This document shows, piece after piece, positions 1 through 9,357 of a stretch of DNA of 64,000 nucleotides. The number at the start of each line of letters is the position of its first letter. The first letter of the stretch is position 1. The DNA comes from Pseudarthrobacter psychrotolerans (GTDB lineage: Bacteria > Actinomycetota > Actinomycetes > Actinomycetales > Micrococcaceae). The position numbers and the translations under genes are program-made. Location: assembly GCF_009911795.1 (NCBI RefSeq), contig NZ_CP047898.1, forward strand, positions 496,001 through 560,000, in the 5' to 3' direction. The notes under the pieces were generated by a model. It saw only the letters and a program-made list of their open reading frames with translations, was not told the DNA's origin and did no database searches.

Positions 1-68
1 ATCCCCGTCATATTAGGCGGCTTTCCCCCGGAGATTTTTGCCACCGGGATGCCGCACCCACCATGGTT

Positions 69-89
69 GCTGTGTTAACGCTGTGTTAC
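69..89. promoter_or_regulatory. 11-bp-phased direct repeat upstream of glnA2
   Basis: The 9-mer GCTGTGTTA occurs at 69-77 and again at 80-88, so the copies sit one helical turn apart on the same face of the DNA, about 120 bases before glnA2. Each copy ends in GTTA(A)C, which resembles half-sites of actinobacterial nitrogen regulators such as GlnR. The repeat is directly visible; the regulator is a guess. No clear -10/-35 pair was assigned between the repeat and the gene. Confidence 0.35.
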
Positions 90-205
90 GTGCGGTGCCG
101 TCTCCCGCATTGGAGCGGATTGCTTAGTAAAGTGATGGTGAACTGCTGCCGGCCGCCGCTTCCGCGGGCCCGGGGCATGAACGATTGACCGGAGAAGAGG
201 CCATC

Positions 206-1546
206 ATGGACCGCCAGCAAGAGTTTGTCCTGCGCACCATCGAGGAACGCGACGTACGCTTTGTGCGCCTGTGGTTCACCGACGTCGTAGGTTCACTCAA
301 ATCGGTGGCACTCGCGCCGGCCGAGGTTGAAGGTGCCTTTGAGGAAGGGCTCGGATTTGACGGGTCAGCCATCGAAGGCCTGGCGCGGGTCTTTGAAGCC
401 GACATGCTGGCCCAGCCGGACCCGGCCACGTTCCAGATCCTGCCCTGGCGCGGCGAGACCGAGCAGACGGCCCGTATGTTCTGCGACATCCTCACCCCGG
501 ACGGCGAACCGTCGGCCGCCGATCCCCGTAACGTCCTGAAGCGCACGCTGGCCAAAGCTGCGGACATGGGGTTCACGTGCTACACCCACCCCGAAATCGA
601 GTTCTACCTCCTCAAGTCCCAGGAACCCGGCCCCGACGGCGCGCCTATCCCGGTGGACGAGGGCGGCTACTTCGATCACGTTCCCGGCGGCGTGGCGCAG
701 GATTTCCGCCGCACGGCGGTGACCATGCTGGAAGCCGTGGGTATTTCGGTGGAGTTCAGCCACCATGAAGCCGGTCCCGGCCAGAACGAGATCGACCTGC
801 GCTATGCGGACGCCCTTCAAACCGCGGACAACATCATGACGTTCCGGACAGTTATTAAGGAAGTGGCCCTCCAACAGGGAACCTACGCCACCTTTATGCC
901 CAAGCCTTTCACTGCCCACCCCGGCTCCGGGATGCACACGCATTTCTCGCTGTTCGAGGGCGACACCAACGCTTTTTATGAGGCGGGCGCCGAATTCCAG
1001 CTCTCCAAGACGGCCCGTCAGTTCATCGCCGGCATCCTGAAGCACGCCCCGGAGTTCACGGCTGTGACCAACCAGTTCGTGAACTCCTACAAGCGGCTCT
1101 GGGGCGGCGGCGAAGCGCCGAGCTACCTCAGCTGGGGCCACAACAACCGTTCGGCCCTGGTCCGGGTCCCGCTGTACAAGCCGGGCAAGGGCCAGTCCGC
1201 ACGCATCGAATACCGGGGAATCGATTCTGCAGCGAACCCCTACCTTGCTTACGCCGTCCTGCTGGGGGCCGGGCTGAAGGGGATCGAAGAAGGCTACGAC
1301 CTGCCCGCCGCAGCCGAGGACGACGTCTGGTCACTGAGCTCGGCTGAGCGCCGGGCCATGGGCCACGACCCCCTGCCCGCCAGCCTTCACGATGCCATCC
1401 GGTCCATGGAGGACTCTGAACTGATGCCACAGATCCTCGGCGAACAGGTCTTTGAGCACTTCCTGCGCAACAAGCGTGCCGAATGGCAGGACTACCGGCT
1501 TCAGGTGACGCCCTACGAACTCCAGCGCAACCTCGGCATTCTCTAG
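206..1546 (+). CDS. glnA2: Type I glutamine synthetase GlnA2
   Basis: This 446-aa protein is predicted to make glutamine from glutamate, ammonia and ATP in the cytosol. Family signatures are visible: the N-terminal beta-grasp region with GFDGSAIEG (about residues 50-58), the ATP-site stretch KPFTAHPGSGMHTH, the loop NRSALVR and the IEYRGIDSAANPYLA segment. GYDLP near the C-terminus is where type I enzymes carry the adenylylated tyrosine. The ATG at 206 is preferred over an in-frame TTG at 185 because a GGAGAAGAGG Shine-Dalgarno lies 5-6 bases before it, and 446 aa equals the usual GlnA2 length. glnE follows after 6 bases, so the two are probably cotranscribed. It is the shorter of two synthetases in the window. 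Confidence 0.93.
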   Translation: MDRQQEFVLRTIEERDVRFVRLWFTDVVGSLKSVALAPAEVEGAFEEGLGFDGSAIEGLARVFEADMLAQPDPATFQILPWRGETEQTARMFCDILTPDGEPSAADPRNVLKRTLAKAADMGFTCYTHPEIEFYLLKSQEPGPDGAPIPVDEGGYFDHVPGGVAQDFRRTAVTMLEAVGISVEFSHHEAGPGQNEIDLRYADALQTADNIMTFRTVIKEVALQQGTYATFMPKPFTAHPGSGMHTHFSLFEGDTNAFYEAGAEFQLSKTARQFIAGILKHAPEFTAVTNQFVNSYKRLWGGGEAPSYLSWGHNNRSALVRVPLYKPGKGQSARIEYRGIDSAANPYLAYAVLLGAGLKGIEEGYDLPAAAEDDVWSLSSAERRAMGHDPLPASLHDAIRSMEDSELMPQILGEQVFEHFLRNKRAEWQDYRLQVTPYELQRNLGIL

Positions 1547-1552
1547 GCGGCG

Positions 1553-4500
1553 GTGAGCCTCGCCCGCCGCCTCATCTCAGCCGGCTTCAGTGACCTGGAG
1601 AAGGGTGAGCGCTTCCTGGCTGCCCCGGAACTGGACGGCCTGGATACGGACAGGATTTTCGCCGGCCTGCAGATGGCTGCCAACCCCGATACCGCGCTCC
1701 AGTCACTGGTGCGGCTGATTGAAAAGCACCCCGGTCTCCGGGAACTGGCGGCGGCCGCTCCGGAGACCAGCGAGCCGCTCTACCGGGTGCTCGGGGCCTC
1801 CGAAGCGATCGGCGAGTTCCTCATCAGGCATCCGGAACACCTCACGGCTTTTGAGGTGACCGCCAGCCCCGAACCTCGCCAGGCAGATCCGGAGCAGCTC
1901 CGCTCTGTCCTCCTGAAATCTGTCCGCGCTGAACCCGGGTCAGCCCGGCCCGTGGCGGGAATGACCGGAACCGACGCCTATGCCGCGCTGCGGTCGGCCT
2001 ACCGGCGAGGGGTGGTGGACCTGGCGGTCAAGGACATGTGCGCTGCAGACCCGCTGGACTTTATGCCCGCCGTCGGAGCTGAACTCGCAGACTTGGCGGG
2101 GGCCGCGATCGAGGCCGCGCTGGCAGTTTCACGTGCCGAGGCTGCCGAGCACTTCAGCGCCGGGGAGGTGGCCGCCGTTGGCCTGGCGGTCATCGGAATG
2201 GGGAAATGCGGAGCGCGGGAACTGAACTACATTTCCGACGTCGACGTCATCTACGTGATCGACGCCGGTGACCTTGAGGACGCCCGTGCCAGTACCATCG
2301 GCACAGCCCTGGCCACCGGCATTTCCCGGGCCATCTCTTCTGTGGCGCGTGAACCCGGGCTCTGGGAAGTGGACGCCAACCTGCGGCCGGAGGGCAAATC
2401 CGGTCCACTGGTCCGTACCCTGGCATCGCACGAAAGCTACTACGCCCGCTGGGCCGAGAGCTGGGAATTCCAGGCGCTCCTGAAGGCACGCACCATCGCC
2501 GGCGACAAGGACCTGGGGGAACGCTACGAAAGCGCGGTGGCCCCGTTGATCTGGAGCTCCGCCGGCCGTGAAGGGTTCGTGGAGTCCGTGCAGGCGATGC
2601 GCCGCCGGGTCACCGAACACATCCCGGCGGCGGAGGAACAACGGCAGATCAAACTTGGCCGGGGCGGCCTCAGGGACGTGGAGTTCACCGTCCAACTGCT
2701 CCAGTTGGTGCACGGAAAATCCGACGAAACCCTCCGCCGCAGGGATACCACCGCAGCCATAGCGGCACTGTCAGCCGGAGGTTACATCGGCAGGTCCGAC
2801 GCCGCCGCTTTCGACCACGCCTACCGATACCTTCGCCTCCTGGAACACCGCATCCAGCTGTTCCAGCTCCGGCGGACGCACCTGATGCCCGTCAGCGATG
2901 CGGCACAGCGCGCCCTCGCGAAGGCAGTGCTTAGCCCGTTCTCCAATGACAGGCCGCCACCGGCTTCGCTGCTGGCCACCTGGCAGAAGACCAAACGCTC
3001 CGTCCGCGAACTGCACGAGCGTATTTTTTACCGCCCGCTGCTTAACACCGCGGCAAAACTCAGCAGCGAGGACGCCAGGCTGACGCCTGAGGCCGCCCAG
3101 GGCCGTCTTGCCGCCCTGGGCTACCGCGATCCGCGGGGCGCGATGCGGCACATCGAGGCGCTCACCGCCGGTGTCAGCCGGCGGGCAGCCCTGCAACGCC
3201 AGCTGCTGCCCATCCTGCTGGATTGGCTGGCCGAAGGTGTTGATCCCGACGCCGGGCTGCTCGCGTTCCGGCGCGTCAGTGAGGCCCTTGGCACCACCCA
3301 CTGGTACCTGGGCATGCTCCGCGATTCCACAGCCGCGGCCGAACGGCTATGCAACGTGCTCTCCAACTCACGGCTGATTGCCGACCTATTGGAGGTGTCG
3401 CCGGAATCGGTGGCATGGCTGGGCACAAATAAAGACCTTGTGCCACTGGGCTTCGAAGCCCAATGGCAGGAGATCACGTCCAAAATGTCCCGCCACTCGG
3501 ACCCGGAAAACGCCATCAGGCTGATCAGGCTGATCAGGCGCCGGGAGATCCTCCGGATCGCGATCGCCGATTCCGCCGGGCTCCTCAACCAGGACCAGGT
3601 GGGGGCGGCACTGGCGGACACCGACCGGGCAGCGGTGCTGGGCGCCCTGCGGGTAGCAGAAGGCATCGTCTCCGCTGAGGGACCGCTTAAGACCGGGATC
3701 CTAGTGGTGGCCATGGGCCGCCAGGGCGGCCGCGAGATCGGCTACGGCTCCGACGCCGACGTGATGTACGTACACCGCGCGTTGCCGGGCTTTACCGACG
3801 AGGAAGCGCAGGATCAGGCGGCCCGGATTGTCACCAAGGTCTCCAGCCTGCTCACCCAGCCGCTCAAACCGGCCATCATGGCCGAGCGGGTGCTGCAGAT
3901 GGACGCGGATCTTCGGCCCGAAGGCAAGAACGGCGCCATGGTCCGCTCCCTGGATTCCTTCGCCGAATACTACCGCCGCTGGTCGTTGATCTGGGAAGCG
4001 CAGGCGCTGCTGCGTGCCCGGCCCATGGCGGGCGACGATGGCCTGGCAGAGGACTTCGTGGCCCTTATCAATCCGATCAGATACCCGGAGGCGATTTCGG
4101 AGCAGGATGTCCGGGAGGTACGCCGCGTCAAAGCGCGGGTGGAAGCGGAGCGGTTGCCGCGCGGGGCCGACCCGGCACGCCACCTGAAGCTTGGCCGCGG
4201 GGGACTGAGCGACGTCGAGTGGCTCGTGCAGCTCCTTCAACTCCAGCACGCGGCCAAGTACCCGGAACTGCGGACAACATCCACGGTGGAGGCCCTTGAG
4301 GCCGCTGCTTCACTGGGCCTGCTCTCCGTTCCTGACGCGAAGCTCCTAGCCGGCGCGTGGCGGCTCGCCAGCCGGATCCGGTCCGCCAACGTCATCTGGA
4401 GCGGCAGGGCCTCGGACATGCTGCCGTCCGCCCGGGGGACCTTGAGGCGGTGGCCCGCTGGTGCGGCTACGAACCAGGGCACGCGGCCGCCTTGGAAGAG

Positions 4501-4563
4501 GACTACCTCCGCATCAGCCGGCGTGCCCGGGCGGTGTTCGAGAAGACCTTCTACGGTCATTAG
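1553..4563 (+). CDS. glnE: GlnE, glutamine synthetase adenylyltransferase/deadenylase (frameshift near the 3' end)
   Basis: GlnE adds AMP to, and removes it from, the regulatory tyrosine of type I glutamine synthetases; both targets are in this window. The protein has the expected two nucleotidyltransferase halves, with matching motifs GMGKCGARELNYISDVD (N half) and MGRQGGREIGYGSDADV (C half), each followed by a DANLRPEGKSG or DADLRPEGKNG motif. The frame that starts with GTG 1553 runs on to 4618 and ends in an unrelated proline/arginine-rich tail. The expected ending (DLEAVARWCGYEPGHAAALE..., stopping at TAG 4561-4563) lies in another frame after the G run at 4434-4438. One extra G there restores a 1003-aa protein. 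This is either a sequencing error or a real loss of about 42 C-terminal residues. Confidence 0.88.
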
Positions 4564-4615
4564 CGGCTGTCCCGGTCCTCCCGGAAGGCTGCAGACAGCC
4601 GCGGCGGTGCGGTGC

Positions 4616-4621
4616 TAGGTT
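4616..4621 (+). promoter_or_regulatory. Candidate -10 element for a leaderless VOC gene
   Basis: TAGGTT fits the TANNNT -10 pattern and ends 7 bases before the ATG at 4629. Transcription would then begin at or next to the start codon. No good Shine-Dalgarno lies in front of that ATG apart from a G run, and no strong -35 was seen. Confidence 0.35.
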
Positions 4622-4628
4622 GGGGGCC

Positions 4629-5060
4629 ATGGCAACGCAAATTTACGTGAACCTGCCCGTTAAGGACCTGAAGCGGTCCGTCGATTTCTTCACCGCCCTT
4701 GGTTTCTCGTTCAACCCGGACTACACCGATGAAAACGCGACCTGCATGATCATCAACGAAAACGCCTTTGTCATGCTCCTGGTGGAGGGTTTCTTCAAGA
4801 CCTTCACCTCCCGGGACGTGGCCGATGCCACCAGTTCCACCGAGTCCATCATGGCCTTTTCAGTGGACACCAAGGAAGCCGTGGACGCTGCGGTACGCAA
4901 GGCCCTGGCCGCGGGCGGCACGCCGTCGCAGGAGGTCCAGGACTACGGATTTATGTACAACCACAGTTTCCAGGACCCGGACGGACACCTGTGGGAGGTC
5001 CTCTGGACGGACCCTGCCGGTCCACCGGCCGACGGCGGGGCTCCCGCCGGATCAGAGTGA
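4629..5060 (+). CDS. VOC (glyoxalase/bleomycin-resistance fold) family protein
   Basis: A 143-aa single-domain protein of the vicinal oxygen chelate superfamily. It begins with IYVNLPVKDLKRSVDFFTALGFSFN, the usual first beta-alpha unit, and ends with the FQDPDGHLWEVLW signature in which a late glutamate usually binds metal. The substrate cannot be told from sequence; members include lactoylglutathione lyases, dioxygenases and antibiotic-binding proteins, and the PhnB/YciA-like small type is typical here. The ATG at 4629 begins the conserved fold. The stop overlaps the GTG of the next gene (GTGA at 5057-5060), implying translational coupling with the acetyltransferase. Confidence 0.85.
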   Translation: MATQIYVNLPVKDLKRSVDFFTALGFSFNPDYTDENATCMIINENAFVMLLVEGFFKTFTSRDVADATSSTESIMAFSVDTKEAVDAAVRKALAAGGTPSQEVQDYGFMYNHSFQDPDGHLWEVLWTDPAGPPADGGAPAGSE

Positions 5061-5599
5061 CAGCCGACCTGAAAAACCGGGTTGATTCGGTTTGGCTCAT
5101 CGCCCTGGATGACCTCAATGCTGATGCCCTTGCCATCCAGCTGGGTGAGATAGCCAACCTTGAACTGGGGCCCGGACAGGGCAGCTTCGTGGGTGACCCG
5201 CTCCGCATGGTCCTGGCGGGACTGGAGGAGGATTCGCGGTTCCCGTATGTCGTGGAGGCCGCAGGCTACGCCGTCGGAGTGCTGACCCTCCAGGCCGGTG
5301 CCGCGCGTCTCGCCGGCTGGCCGGACGAGGATTCTGCCTGGCTGCTGCGCGGTTTCCTGATCGACAGGCGCCACCAGGGACAGGGCCTCGGGCCGCTCGC
5401 GGCAACGTCCGCAGTGGAAGCCGCCGCGAAACTGACAGCCCGGCGCGGAACCTCCGAGGCCGGCGTCGTGCTTTCCGTCAACGAAACCAACCCGGCCGGC
5501 TTGTCCGCGTACAGGACCGCGGGGTTTGTGGACCACGGGCAATACCTGGGCGGCAGTTCCGGACCGCAGCGGACCATGTACCGAAGCTTCACAGGATAA
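5057..5599 (+). CDS. GNAT family N-acetyltransferase
   Basis: A 180-aa protein with a GNAT core. The acetyl-CoA pyrophosphate loop is RRHQGQGLG (about residues 111-119), followed by an alanine-rich helix. The late SVNETNPAGLSAYRTAGFVDHG segment is the typical last strand-helix of the fold. The GTG start overlaps the stop of the VOC gene by four bases (GTGA), so the pair is probably one transcription unit. The acceptor substrate is unknown. A 10-bp hairpin (5729-5738 with 5755-5764) and a strong bidirectional terminator follow. Confidence 0.85.
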   Translation: MTADLKNRVDSVWLIALDDLNADALAIQLGEIANLELGPGQGSFVGDPLRMVLAGLEEDSRFPYVVEAAGYAVGVLTLQAGAARLAGWPDEDSAWLLRGFLIDRRHQGQGLGPLAATSAVEAAAKLTARRGTSEAGVVLSVNETNPAGLSAYRTAGFVDHGQYLGGSSGPQRTMYRSFTG

Positions 5600-5778
5600 T
5601 TCGTCCGGACACGGTGCCGGGCATTGCCTGCGGCGCTACATTGACCGATCATGTGGATTGGCTGTGTTCTTCAAACCTTGTTGGGGGAAGGCTTGAAAAG
5701 TCTTCGTCTCGGGGAGCACATGTCAGGGGGCTGGCTCCTGGTCTCAGCACGTCTGGAGCCAGCCTTCACCTTAGGCAC

Positions 5779-5833
5779 AAAAAAGTCCGCCCGGAGCGCA
5801 GCGTTGATGCTGGCAGCCCGGGCGGACTTTTTG
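5779..5833. terminator. Bidirectional terminator, ancestral glnA1 terminator left at the far end of the element
   Basis: A 14-bp stem pairs 5781-5794 (AAAAGTCCGCCCGG) with 5818-5831 (CCGGGCGGACTTTT), with A and T tracts on both sides and a small inner hairpin, so it can work in both directions. It lies 31 bases beyond the orphan glnA1 stop codon contained in attL. Before integration it therefore probably ended glnA1 as well as the VOC-GNAT unit. The rest of 5600-5863 shows no convincing gene. Confidence 0.8.
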
Positions 5834-5863
5834 GCGGACTGAACAGGCTCAGCCGCGGATCTG

Positions 5864-5890
5864 GCTAGACGCCGTAGTAGAGCTCGAACT
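5864..5890. other. attL (left attachment site)
   Basis: This 27-bp sequence is identical to 15826-15852. Read on the minus strand it encodes the last residues of GlnA1 (FELYYGV) and its TAG stop, so it is an orphan copy of the glnA1 3' end. The match ends at both sides: G versus A before it, and A versus C after it. Confidence 0.92.
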
Positions 5891-5983
5891 AAACAAGGCT
5901 GATTGGCTGGTGCTGGACAGGCTCAAAATCGGCTAGATTCCGGCGTTTCCATGGTTGGTGCTGATTGCATGAATTGGGCACTT

Positions 5984-6013
5984 TGCGGACCTCTTGCGGA
6001 CTTTCTGCGGACT
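5984..6013. repeat. Left cluster of candidate integrase arm-type sites
   Basis: TGCGGAC begins at 5984, 5995 and 6006, three direct copies exactly 11 bp apart, about 95 bp inside attL. The same TGCGGACT occurs at 15782 and 15793, also 11 bp apart, just inside attR, and at 15685. Same-orientation, helically phased repeats flanking the core are what arm-type binding sites of a lambda-like integrase look like. The assignment is inferred from position and phasing. Confidence 0.6.
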
Positions 6014-6068
6014 GGGCGAGGTTCCGCCGAACGATAGGTTCCGCATTACTTGCCCCTGAGGGCACCTG

Positions 6069-6096
6069 TTGCTTCATGACCTGCTTGTGGTTAGAT
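6069..6096 (+). promoter_or_regulatory. Candidate promoter of the small membrane protein (leaderless)
   Basis: TTGCTT (6069-6074) and TTAGAT (6091-6096) are 16 bases apart, and the ATG follows the -10 by 6 bases. No Shine-Dalgarno is present, so a leaderless transcript is likely. This gives the left-end gene its own promoter, separate from the element operon. Confidence 0.45.
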
Positions 6097-6102
6097 CAGC
6101 GC

Positions 6103-6348
6103 ATGGCAATCAAATTGGGGAACAAGAATAAGGCACCGGGCGATAACTGGATTGGGTTCGGAGGCGTCCTCTGCTTCCTAACCGTCGTGATATTTCTGAT
6201 GGGCGCATTCAATGGCGTCAACAACGGCCTGACCCTAGCTGGCGGCGTCCTTATGGGACTAATCATGATCAGCATCGGCTACCTTAAACGCATTTCCGTA
6301 GCGCTGATGCAGAACACATCTGCCACGAAAGAATCCGCATCGATTTAG
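6103..6348 (+). CDS. Small two-helix membrane protein of the element
   Basis: An 81-aa protein with two predicted membrane helices (about residues 18-38 and 46-64), short charged ends and no recognised domain. It is the only plus-strand gene at the left end of the element, just inside attL, with its own putative promoter and a shared terminator behind it. In temperate phages and satellites this edge position often holds genes expressed in the integrated state, such as exclusion or defence functions. That role is only an inference from position. The ATG at 6103 directly follows a -10-like element. Confidence 0.6.
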   Translation: MAIKLGNKNKAPGDNWIGFGGVLCFLTVVIFLMGAFNGVNNGLTLAGGVLMGLIMISIGYLKRISVALMQNTSATKESASI

Positions 6349-6373
6349 CACGCCCGCGCTACTTAAACGCGGG

Positions 6374-6410
6374 AAGGCCCCGGCTGGTCATTTCGACTAG
6401 CCGGGGCCTT
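6374..6410. terminator. Bidirectional terminator between the membrane protein and the tape measure gene
   Basis: AAGGCCCCGGCT (6374-6385) pairs with AGCCGGGGCCTT (6399-6410), and the stem continues inward to a loop of five bases. It lies between two convergent genes and can end both transcripts. Confidence 0.85.
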
Positions 6411-6417
6411 CGTGTGT

Positions 6418-9357
6418 CTAGCGGCGTCCGCCCGCCATGGTGGCAACGTTTTTGAGTTTCGCGTCAGTGACGCCGCCCGCGACAACCTCAATGCGTGCGT
6501 CGATCTGTTCGTTACCGATGAACACCCGCACGTCCGGCGCTGAGACGTTAGTTGCGCCTGCCCGGCCGCCTACACCTGCCGGCGCCGATGCCCCGTACAT
6601 GGGCCTCACGCCGCCGTTTTGGAGTTGCTTACGGAAGGCATAGACGGCAGCTTGACCGCCCATCGCGTCAACGTCAGAGTCCGTCAGGACGTGCTCACCC
6701 TTGGCGCCCCAAAACAGCTTCGAGTCAACACCCTTAGGTCCAGGCGCAGAATCCAGTGCGCCACCGTCCGCGTAATGCCCACCCAGTTTATTCGGGTCAA
6801 CCACTGTCGGCGCAGACCGCTCATCAACGGTCTTGAAGTACTCTGTGGTGTAGATGCCAATCTCTTTGCGCCCAGGGATCCCATTGACCGCCCCGGCAAT
6901 CTGCTGAGCCTTCGCCATCGTGTCGGCAAAGTTCTGGATGGCCGTCTCAATCTTGATGTCCTTCGGGATACCAAGTGCCTTGCGGGCCATCTCGTCGGCC
7001 TTGTCGGCGTTCGCCCCAAGTGCAATGGCGTTGTCCCGAAGCTTCGTATACTGGGCTGTCAGATTCGCACTAAGCTCGGCGGCGGACATGCCATTCTTGG
7101 CGTTCGCCAGGGTGGATGCATCAGCGGCGGAGGCCTGACCGAGCCACGCCTCCTGGTTTTCCTTACCGGCCTTCGTGTTGATGTCCCAGTTCTTGCCGTT
7201 CGCGACGATTGCTGCATCGACGGCCTCAAGCGACTTCTGGTAATTGATGGTCGCCTGCTGCGCGGAAATGCTGATCAAGCCTGATGCCTGCATTGACTGG
7301 ACGAGCTTGTCCAAGTGTAGGATCGCGCCGTCAGCTGCAATGCCCAGATCGTCAAGGGCCTTCTGCTGCGCCTCAGTCTGCTTGGCCGCGATCTCGGCCA
7401 TCTTCGCCTGACCCTCAGTGGAGTTCATGGCGTCCTTCATCTTCTGTGGAACCTCACCAACAGCCAGGTTCAAAAGCTCCTGATCATTGATCGGAACCTT
7501 GAGCTCGCTCGCCATGCCCTTGAGTGCGTCCCGGTACCCCGGCAGGTAATCAAGGGCATCCTGCGCGCCCTTGCCGTTCGCCTCAAACTCGGTCGTGAGC
7601 TGCCGGAAGGACTTGGCTGCGACGTCCGCGCCGCCCGTTTTCACGAGATTACCCATCGCATCCCCAAGGCCCCTGAGCCGGTTTTCCAACTGTCCAATCT
7701 CACCCTTTGGCAGACCAATGAAGTCCGTGAATCCCTGGAAGAACTTGTTCCCGGAGTCGTCAAAGGTCTGGTGCGTGAGCCGGTTCACGGCAACCGCCAA
7801 GGTGTCGATCTTGCTAACGTCGATGCCGTTGACCTTATCGAACTTCCCAAAGATCGAATCCAGCCCGGCGCCGTCACCCTTGCCCACCTTCAATAGGGCC
7901 TGGCCATAGTCATCCATGGACTTGGTGCCCTTCTCCGTGAGCGTGGCGGCGGCGATCTGCAACGCGACAACAGCCCCGGCCGCAACGCCCGCAGCCTTCC
8001 CGACAGACCCTAAGGCGCTGGCCGTTCTAGGGGCAGCATCCCGAAGGGCTCCCACGGCGTGCACTGTGTCACTGATCTTGGGTATGACCGTCAGTAGCGC
8101 GCCGCCGAGCAACAGCCCTGCCCCTGTAACGCCGGCAACAGCTACGCCCGCGCCCTTCACCGGTTCAGGCAGGCTATTGAACGCGCCTATCGCATCCGTG
8201 AGACCCTGAACCACCGGCCGTAGGAACCCATCCGACGCGGCGCCCATCTCGATAAGCCCAGTCTCGAATGATGCCTGCAATTTCTTGAAGTCGCCATTCA
8301 GGGAGTCCATTTTGCCCGCAGCCTGTACGGCGGCGAAGCCCTGATCGTTCACGTCCTTGATCCATTTCTGGATCCCGGTGGAGCCCTCCTTCATGAGGAC
8401 CGATGCGGCACGCATAGCGTCAGAGCCAAAGATCGTAGACAGGGCAGCGTTACGCTGCGCATCAGACAGGTTGCCGAGCTTGTCATGCAACTGCCCGGCC
8501 AGCGCTGTCACGCCAACGAACTTGCCAGTGGTGTCATAGGCATTGATGCCCATTTCAGCCATCATGTTCGCCGCCTGCTTCGACGGGGAAGCCAGCGCCA
8601 AGAACATGGTCTTCATCGACGTGCCAGCATCCGAACCCAACAAGCCCGCGTTAGCGAACGCCGAGAGGGTGCCTACCGTGTCGTCAATCGTGAGACCGAA
8701 CTGCGCCGCAACAAGACCGCCCTGCTTCAGGCCGTCCCCAAGCTCGGACACGCCGCCAAGCGCCTTGTCAGCACCAGCAGCGAGCAAGTCAGCAACGTGC
8801 GGAACGTCCTTACCGTGCAAGTTGAACTGGGTAAGCGCGATTGTCGCGATTTCGGTAGCCTTACCCACGTCAATCTGACCGGCAGCAGCGAGGGCCAGGG
8901 CGCCGGGGAGTGCGCCGCCCATCATCTCCTTTACCGAGACGCCAGCCTTCACCAACTCAATCTCAGCGTCAGCCACATCATTAGCCGACAACCCAAATGC
9001 CATGCCCATCGACAGCGCCGAGTTCGTCAGTACATCCATCTCAGCCGCCGAAGCATGGGACAAGGACTGAACCTGAGCCATCCGGCCGCTGAACTCGCTA
9101 TAGGCGTGAACCGCCAAGCCGATGCCAGCCAGGACAGCGCCGCCCATAATGGCCGCGTCCTTGCCCACCGACTCCATGTGTCCGCGGTTGGCATCCACAA
9201 AGCCCTTTGTCTGCTTACTGGCCTTCTCAGCGTCGGTCCCGTACTTCGAGAACCCCTGTCCGGCCTTGCCGAGCTCCTGTTCAGCCTTCGAGAGGCCCTT
9301 GGACAGTTCGGTTGTATCTGCCCGGACCTTTACGTCAATCACATGGTCATTTGCCAC
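6418..9357 (-). CDS. Phage tail tape measure protein (TP901 type)
   Basis: A 979-aa protein expected to set tail length and occupy the lumen of a siphovirus tail. Residues 1-60 are charged and heptad-like. A TP901-type core follows (about 90-320), including the typical FGLSANDVADAEIELVKAG and DAGTSMKTMFLAL stretches. Two hydrophobic alanine/glycine-rich segments lie in the middle (about 400-470), then long helical regions. GTG 9357 is preferred over GTG 9363 because AAGGAGA (9364-9370) sits 6 bases before it. The start overlaps the upstream gene's stop by 11 bases. It is the only recognisable tail structural gene in the element; a tape measure without tube, chaperone or baseplate genes is odd and would need helper-phage proteins to be useful. 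Confidence 0.88.
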   Translation of the reverse strand: MANDHVIDVKVRADTTELSKGLSKAEQELGKAGQGFSKYGTDAEKASKQTKGFVDANRGHMESVGKDAAIMGGAVLAGIGLAVHAYSEFSGRMAQVQSLSHASAAEMDVLTNSALSMGMAFGLSANDVADAEIELVKAGVSVKEMMGGALPGALALAAAGQIDVGKATEIATIALTQFNLHGKDVPHVADLLAAGADKALGGVSELGDGLKQGGLVAAQFGLTIDDTVGTLSAFANAGLLGSDAGTSMKTMFLALASPSKQAANMMAEMGINAYDTTGKFVGVTALAGQLHDKLGNLSDAQRNAALSTIFGSDAMRAASVLMKEGSTGIQKWIKDVNDQGFAAVQAAGKMDSLNGDFKKLQASFETGLIEMGAASDGFLRPVVQGLTDAIGAFNSLPEPVKGAGVAVAGVTGAGLLLGGALLTVIPKISDTVHAVGALRDAAPRTASALGSVGKAAGVAAGAVVALQIAAATLTEKGTKSMDDYGQALLKVGKGDGAGLDSIFGKFDKVNGIDVSKIDTLAVAVNRLTHQTFDDSGNKFFQGFTDFIGLPKGEIGQLENRLRGLGDAMGNLVKTGGADVAAKSFRQLTTEFEANGKGAQDALDYLPGYRDALKGMASELKVPINDQELLNLAVGEVPQKMKDAMNSTEGQAKMAEIAAKQTEAQQKALDDLGIAADGAILHLDKLVQSMQASGLISISAQQATINYQKSLEAVDAAIVANGKNWDINTKAGKENQEAWLGQASAADASTLANAKNGMSAAELSANLTAQYTKLRDNAIALGANADKADEMARKALGIPKDIKIETAIQNFADTMAKAQQIAGAVNGIPGRKEIGIYTTEYFKTVDERSAPTVVDPNKLGGHYADGGALDSAPGPKGVDSKLFWGAKGEHVLTDSDVDAMGGQAAVYAFRKQLQNGGVRPMYGASAPAGVGGRAGATNVSAPDVRVFIGNEQIDARIEVVAGGVTDAKLKNVATMAGGRR

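Noticed and set aside
5614..5868. Small frames between the GNAT gene and attL
   Set aside because: They cross the hairpins of the terminator region and have no ribosome sites or conserved features.
5864..5890. Remnant of a second glnA gene
   Set aside because: Only 27 bp match glnA1 and the same 27 bp bound the integrase element, so it is an attachment site, not a decayed duplicate.
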